Origin: a virus
Virus record (IMG/VR): IMGVR_UViG_3300013093_004893
Coordinates: 1 to 49,515 of that record
Strand: one strand, 5' to 3'
Length of the DNA stretch: 49,515 bases
A model generated the notes under the pieces. It was not told the origin of the DNA. It searched no databases and saw only the letters and a program-made list of their open reading frames with translations. Numbering within the stretch: position 1 is the first letter of the stretch; the number at the start of each line of letters is the position of its first letter. The translations under genes and the position numbers were made by a program. This document shows, piece after piece, positions 46,026 through 49,515 of the stretch.

Positions 46026-46709
46026 TTAGACCCCATAGTATTGGGCTACACGATTCCACCATTGTTGTGTAAAATCTTCTAATTCCTGTCCTGATAAAAT
46101 CCAGTGTAATGGTTCAAGATCTTTTGTGCACATCAGAATGACACCCTGTTTTATATCTGTGCCATGGACAATATTATGGGCACAAATATAAGCACACAGT
46201 TGCAACTTGTAATCAACAACTCGGTCGTCACCTTTGACTTTATTGCTTTGCTTGAAGTCGATGATGCTAGGTTGTCCTTGATAAACTCCAACCATGTCAG
46301 TTGTGCCAGCATAAATTCCTGGAAAATATAAACTAGCTTCCAATCCCCAGGCTTCATCTAAAAATGGATTCAGATATTGCTCTATTATCACTGATGCCAT
46401 TTTATATGACTGTTGATGAAAGAAATTGGTTCCAACAGAAACAGAACCCTCTTTCACATAAGTTTCCAAAAAACTATGCATCATGGTTCCACGAAAAGCA
46501 GCCTCTTGGGTAATTTCTGTGGCCTTTTTATCACCAATACTGCGTCTCCAGGCAGCTAAAGCACGTTTAGACTCTTCTGATTTTGTCTTATCTAATATAG
46601 TTGTGACACTTGCTAATCTTGAACCTTGTGGATCAACATATTTTCTACCTTCACTGCTGCTTTCTTCTCGGGTTAGCTTGCTGTAAATATATCTTTCTGT
46701 TATAGGCAT
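46026..46709 (-). CDS. PD-(D/E)XK exonuclease (RecB/Cas4-like)
   Basis: 227 aa. Catalytic features: H in GTMMHSFLETYV, E in GLEASLYF, D in AGTTDMVGVY, D-x-K in SIIDFKQSNK, Q in YKLQLCAYICAHN. This matches small RecB-like nucleases of T4-like phages used in host DNA breakdown or recombination. It is convergent with the 44791 gene, with only 2 nt between them. Confidence 0.83.
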   Translation of the reverse strand: MPITERYIYSKLTREESSSEGRKYVDPQGSRLASVTTILDKTKSEESKRALAAWRRSIGDKKATEITQEAAFRGTMMHSFLETYVKEGSVSVGTNFFHQQSYKMASVIIEQYLNPFLDEAWGLEASLYFPGIYAGTTDMVGVYQGQPSIIDFKQSNKVKGDDRVVDYKLQLCAYICAHNIVHGTDIKQGVILMCTKDLEPLHWILSGQELEDFTQQWWNRVAQYYGV

Positions 46710-46723
46710 TGAATATCCAGTTC

Positions 46724-46960
46724 TCAGTTGTTTTTTAATGAGGCATTCATCATAGCATCTGCTATTGCTTCTGCTCGTAATGCTGCAGCATCCTGTTCTC
46801 GCATACGACGAATATTCAGAAGCCCTTTAATTATATCTGGTTTTTCTGACAAATTCTGAATTTCTTCAACAGTCATATTTTCTGCTCTTTTGAGCAAATC
46901 TTGAATATGAGGTTTTTTACTAGATAGAAGTAATGTTTCTGGTCCATATTGACTACGCAT
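46724..46960 (-). CDS. Small helical hypothetical protein (78 aa)
   Basis: 78 aa, charged and helical (HIQDLLKRAENMTVEEIQNL, LNIRRMREQDAAALRAEAIA). GAGG lies further upstream than usual. Position near virion genes suggests a scaffold or chaperone role, unproven. Confidence 0.55.
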   Translation of the reverse strand: MRSQYGPETLLLSSKKPHIQDLLKRAENMTVEEIQNLSEKPDIIKGLLNIRRMREQDAAALRAEAIADAMMNASLKNN

Positions 46961-47008
46961 ACGAATTTAATTTTACCTCATTGTTCTAACAATGTCAAAA
47001 AGTTAAAA

Positions 47009-47692
47009 TTACCACTGTATTACCCAGGTAAGAGTATTACCTGTAGTTGTATTTACGATGCGATTAACTTGATATCCAAGAGTTGAAAAATAACTTATCA
47101 CAGAATTCATTTGATTGTTATAAGGCGGACTCAGCAATGGATTGCTTAAATTTGTTCCCTGCCATGCACCATAATAATCCAAACTGGGATAATAAGCATA
47201 GATATAAAAAGTACCAGACCCAGTATTAGTCAAGGTAATAGGTACAGGGCGGGCTGCAATAGCATTTGCAAAAGTGCTAGCCAACATAATTGTATTTGTA
47301 TCAACAAAAATAATATAATAATAAGTGGACTGAGTTAGTGGTTCTGGTAACGAGCCTGTGCTGCTGACAGTGACAATATCACCTGTATTAAATGGATGAT
47401 TTGTAATTGTAATTTGGCTACCAGATACTGTCCAGGTAAGAGGAGTAAATGGTGTGCTATAAGTCATCAAGGTGCCATTAGAAACTTGTGTCTCATATAC
47501 ACCCTGATTAATAGCAGCATAAATCTGCTGTTGGATTGCACTTATTTCATTACTTATTGCTTGATCTGATGGTAAAGTATTTCTTGCACCTGTTGCATTT
47601 GTAAAACTACCTGATGCAGATGGAGATGGGTTGTAAGCATAGTTATAATAAAAACTAGTCTGATAATTTGCATTGTTTAGTGAGCACGACAT
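47009..47692 (-). CDS. Probable structural protein (227 aa)
   Basis: 227 aa with AAAGGA. Asn/Thr/Tyr-rich beta sequence; ITITNHPFNTGDIVTVSSTG then YYYIIFVDTNTIMLASTFAN is a repeat pattern common in phage tail and baseplate proteins. No catalytic motif. Confidence 0.6.
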   Translation of the reverse strand: MSCSLNNANYQTSFYYNYAYNPSPSASGSFTNATGARNTLPSDQAISNEISAIQQQIYAAINQGVYETQVSNGTLMTYSTPFTPLTWTVSGSQITITNHPFNTGDIVTVSSTGSLPEPLTQSTYYYIIFVDTNTIMLASTFANAIAARPVPITLTNTGSGTFYIYAYYPSLDYYGAWQGTNLSNPLLSPPYNNQMNSVISYFSTLGYQVNRIVNTTTGNTLTWVIQW

Positions 47693-47705
47693 AGTTTTAC
47701 ATCCT

Positions 47706-48068
47706 TTAGGCTAATTCCCCTGATTTGACTGCATCATCTGCGGCTTTATCAGCGGTTTTTATAATTTTTTCCTGAGCTTTTTCAGCAGATTTATCATTCA
47801 AAGGTTCAGGAATTCCGGTTTTTATTTTGATGTTCTTTGGACCACTTTGTTGCACGACTTCACTGAAATACGGCTCTGCCAACATTTTCATGATATCATT
47901 CACATTCACATCATGATTCAATTTCCGCATATACTGTTCTGCACCAGTCGGACCTGTCATGGGAGCAACAGAAATGTTTTTGTTACGATAAACCATGATG
48001 AAATCCATAAGGTCATTACGGATTTCATCTATTACATCTGTTTCACAAAGTAATTCTCGAATTAACAA
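47706..48068 (-). CDS. Small protein with capsid-targeting-like N-terminus
   Basis: 120 aa, TTG start directly abutting the upstream stop, with AAGG 8 nt before. MLIRELLCETD matches the MRIQELIVETG start of the 44791 protein and T4 capsid-targeting peptides. DLMDFIMVYRNKNISVAPMT, then GPTGAEQYMRKLNHDVNVND is a conserved phage core; an Ala/Lys tail ends it. Confidence 0.65.
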   Translation of the reverse strand: MLIRELLCETDVIDEIRNDLMDFIMVYRNKNISVAPMTGPTGAEQYMRKLNHDVNVNDIMKMLAEPYFSEVVQQSGPKNIKIKTGIPEPLNDKSAEKAQEKIIKTADKAADDAVKSGELA

Positions 48069-49515
48069 TTATTTGCCCTTAATATTTGTGATTGCAGCAT
48101 CAAATGTTTCTGGTTCAATCATACGAACATTGGAGATTTTGGGTCCGTGTAGTTCCAACCAAAATGTACGAGTTTCTGCACTTTCAAACATTTTCTTGCT
48201 TTTACGACCACTTTTTGTATCATAAATGACTCCATAAGGTGTTGCTGCTTTGATCTCGGCGATTTTTTCTGCCTTGTTCAGTGATTGGATATTTTGCAAC
48301 ATGCCAATGACACCTTCCTGCATAATCTGACGAATTATACTTTTTTGTTCTTTGATCTTTTTGTGTACATTATCAATTTTAAGTTTAATAGCCTCACCCT
48401 CAAGACCATAACCTGTATTCAAAACATCACGAACCTTGCCTTCTGCAACCATTTTCTTAAAGGAGGCTTTATGGTTTGCAAACTCTTGGTTCAGAGTTTG
48501 AAGTACAGTCTTGCTCTCTGCAAGTGCTGCGTTGGCAAGTTCCCAGCCTTCATGCTTTTGTCCGAATTTTTTCCAGGCAGTTGCATACAGAACCGCCTCA
48601 CCGCGTGATCCATATCGCTTTTTAAATTCTTCCTTGTTATTTTTAATAAACATTTCAGCCTCTTTGCCTGGAGGAGCCACTTCATCAACAGTTACTTTGT
48701 TCTGCTGACCACGACGCATATAGGCTGGAATATTCATCGGATTTATTGCCTGAGCAGGTGTAATCTGTGTCACCTTGGCTTGACCAGGCTTTAGTTTTGG
48801 TTGGTTGCGGCGTGCCTTTTCTTCGGGGGTTTCCGGAGAAATGCGTGTTACTATAGCTTTTGGCTTTCTAGAGAATATGCCTTCCTCAACAGTGGATTCT
48901 ACTCGCTGTTTTGTTCTGGCATTCCATTCTTTGTCTGTACGATTCATGATTGTTGTTGGGTCAACCTGTTCGCTTTCTTTGATTTTACCCCAATGATTCT
49001 GTTGCTTGGCACGAATGGCAAAATTTAACTGACGAACTTCCTTCTGTTCTTTAGCAGAGCGTTGTTCTTTGTCCATCAACTTCTTTTTGCGTGCTTTTAG
49101 TTCCGCAAGAGTAAAACCTTCCCACTTGCCAACATCTGCCGCAGAAGTGTGCATTTTGGTACCCCATGATTCGTCTAATGCCACTCCTCTACGCTTTAAT
49201 TCTGCTTTTGCAGCCTGTTGCTGAAGACCTGCTGGACTATGTGGACTAACTTCGCGAGAAAGTGACCGCTTGAGAAAGTCTGTGTCACTTGCTTTTACAC
49301 GGGCAACAATGTCTTTTGGTAGAGCAGGTCTACCGGCTGGGTCTGTTTTACCTTGCCATCCTGCAAGTCCACGCTTCAGACTCTTCATCATACCTTCGCC
49401 AACCATTGCATCAGAATCATCATTGACTAGATGTTTAATTTCATTCCAATAATGAGGACTCAATCTACCATATCCATGACCCCATGCCTTGCTTCTGGCC
49501 AGATATTCAATTGGA
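48069..49515 (-). CDS. Large probable virion-associated protein (5' end cut by window edge)
   Basis: The frame is open past the apparent start at 49463 to the window edge (PIEYLARSKAWGHGYGRLSP), so the N-terminus is missing. Mostly helical and basic, with AELKARKKKLMDKEQRSAKE and EKARRNQPKLKPGQAKVTQI linkers, a Glu/Lys-rich middle and a C-terminal domain with YGVIYDTKSGRKSKKMFESA. It resembles T4-like internal head or injected proteins of unknown function. Confidence 0.65.
   Translation of the reverse strand, partial: PIEYLARSKAWGHGYGRLSPHYWNEIKHLVNDDSDAMVGEGMMKSLKRGLAGWQGKTDPAGRPALPKDIVARVKASDTDFLKRSLSREVSPHSPAGLQQQAAKAELKRRGVALDESWGTKMHTSAADVGKWEGFTLAELKARKKKLMDKEQRSAKEQKEVRQLNFAIRAKQQNHWGKIKESEQVDPTTIMNRTDKEWNARTKQRVESTVEEGIFSRKPKAIVTRISPETPEEKARRNQPKLKPGQAKVTQITPAQAINPMNIPAYMRRGQQNKVTVDEVAPPGKEAEMFIKNNKEEFKKRYGSRGEAVLYATAWKKFGQKHEGWELANAALAESKTVLQTLNQEFANHKASFKKMVAEGKVRDVLNTGYGLEGEAIKLKIDNVHKKIKEQKSIIRQIMQEGVIGMLQNIQSLNKAEKIAEIKAATPYGVIYDTKSGRKSKKMFESAETRTFWLELHGPKISNVRMIEPETFDAAITNIKGK

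Noticed and set aside
49461-49463. TTG at 49463 as the start of the last gene
   Set aside because: The frame stays open to the window edge with protein-like sequence, so the true start lies outside.
1-49515. Integrated prophage or plasmid region of a bacterial chromosome
   Set aside because: No rRNA, integrase, partition or metabolic housekeeping operons are seen; topoisomerase, nrd, late promoters and homing genes fit a lytic T4-like phage better.

Overview
The window is 49.5 kb of an AT-rich, tightly packed genome, mostly coded on the minus strand. It is best read as part of a large T4-like (tailed, myovirus-type) phage of a Gram-negative, probably proteobacterial, host. The evidence is a T4-type DNA topoisomerase pair (gp39- and gp52-like), phage-style nrdA/nrdB/glutaredoxin, several free-standing homing endonucleases, T4-like late promoter octamers (TATAAATA), a tropism-type tailspike, a SleB-type wall hydrolase, a CHAP/NlpC-like hydrolase, and two proteins that start like T4 capsid-targeting sequences. 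No integrase, capsid, portal or terminase gene lies in the window, so the phage call is strong but indirect. Both window ends cut through genes.

Layout. 1-5084: a curli-like operon (csgF, csgG, two curlin-repeat proteins, a FecR-domain protein and a CHASE2-domain membrane protein cut by the left edge). 5160-6488: small unknowns and an Ntn-hydrolase on the plus strand. 6485-9602: a protein-fate and translation block (clpS, Hsp20, ribosomal protein S21, IF-3, clpX), with separate promoters for clpS, hsp20 and S21. 9605-12784: a membrane/coiled-coil protein, a virion-like protein and a SleB lipoprotein. 12785-14585: a candidate small RNA, an Smr protein, a DUF3563-like and a phasin-like small protein and a Cys-rich protein. 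14586-17836: a DUF2828/TROVE-vWA (Ro-like) protein, an HNH endonuclease, and a candidate structured RNA with tRNA-like domains. 17837-22445: SGNH hydrolase, glycosyltransferases, a small lipoprotein operon, TilS and a Nudix hydrolase. 22454-26053: type II topoisomerase. 26347-27864: a small conserved gene, a circularly permuted (two-piece) tmRNA gene and a GIY-YIG endonuclease. 27895-33085: small early genes, including a GC-richer island (about 29.5-31.8 kb) in which almost every short gene has its own sigma70-type promoter; the island is flanked by two direct copies of a glycosyltransferase gene, one a fragment. 33189-34910: exported peptide, Sm-like protein, CHAP-like hydrolase. 34981-42942: glutaredoxin, GT2, nrdB and an nrdA split in three by homing endonucleases, one split coinciding with a split intein. 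43009-49515: unknowns, tailspike, capsid-targeted proteins, a PD-(D/E)XK nuclease and probable virion proteins.

How it fits together. The phage appears to bring its own translation and protein-turnover kit: IF-3 and S21 to bias initiation, TilS to modify a tRNA, tmRNA to rescue ribosomes and tag products with a peptide ending ALAA, and ClpX (ClpP-docking IGF loop kept) plus ClpS to steer degradation through host ClpP. Two promoter classes can be read directly. TTGACA-N16-18-TATAAT-like promoters serve early and regulatory genes; their -35 box often contains the stop codon of the preceding gene. T4-like late octamers serve structural, lysis and endonuclease genes; several sit exactly 5 nt before an ATG that has no Shine-Dalgarno sequence, which suggests leaderless late mRNAs. 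Start sites were adjusted by hand where a Shine-Dalgarno sequence favoured an internal start. All family names come from motif reading by eye; no database search was run.
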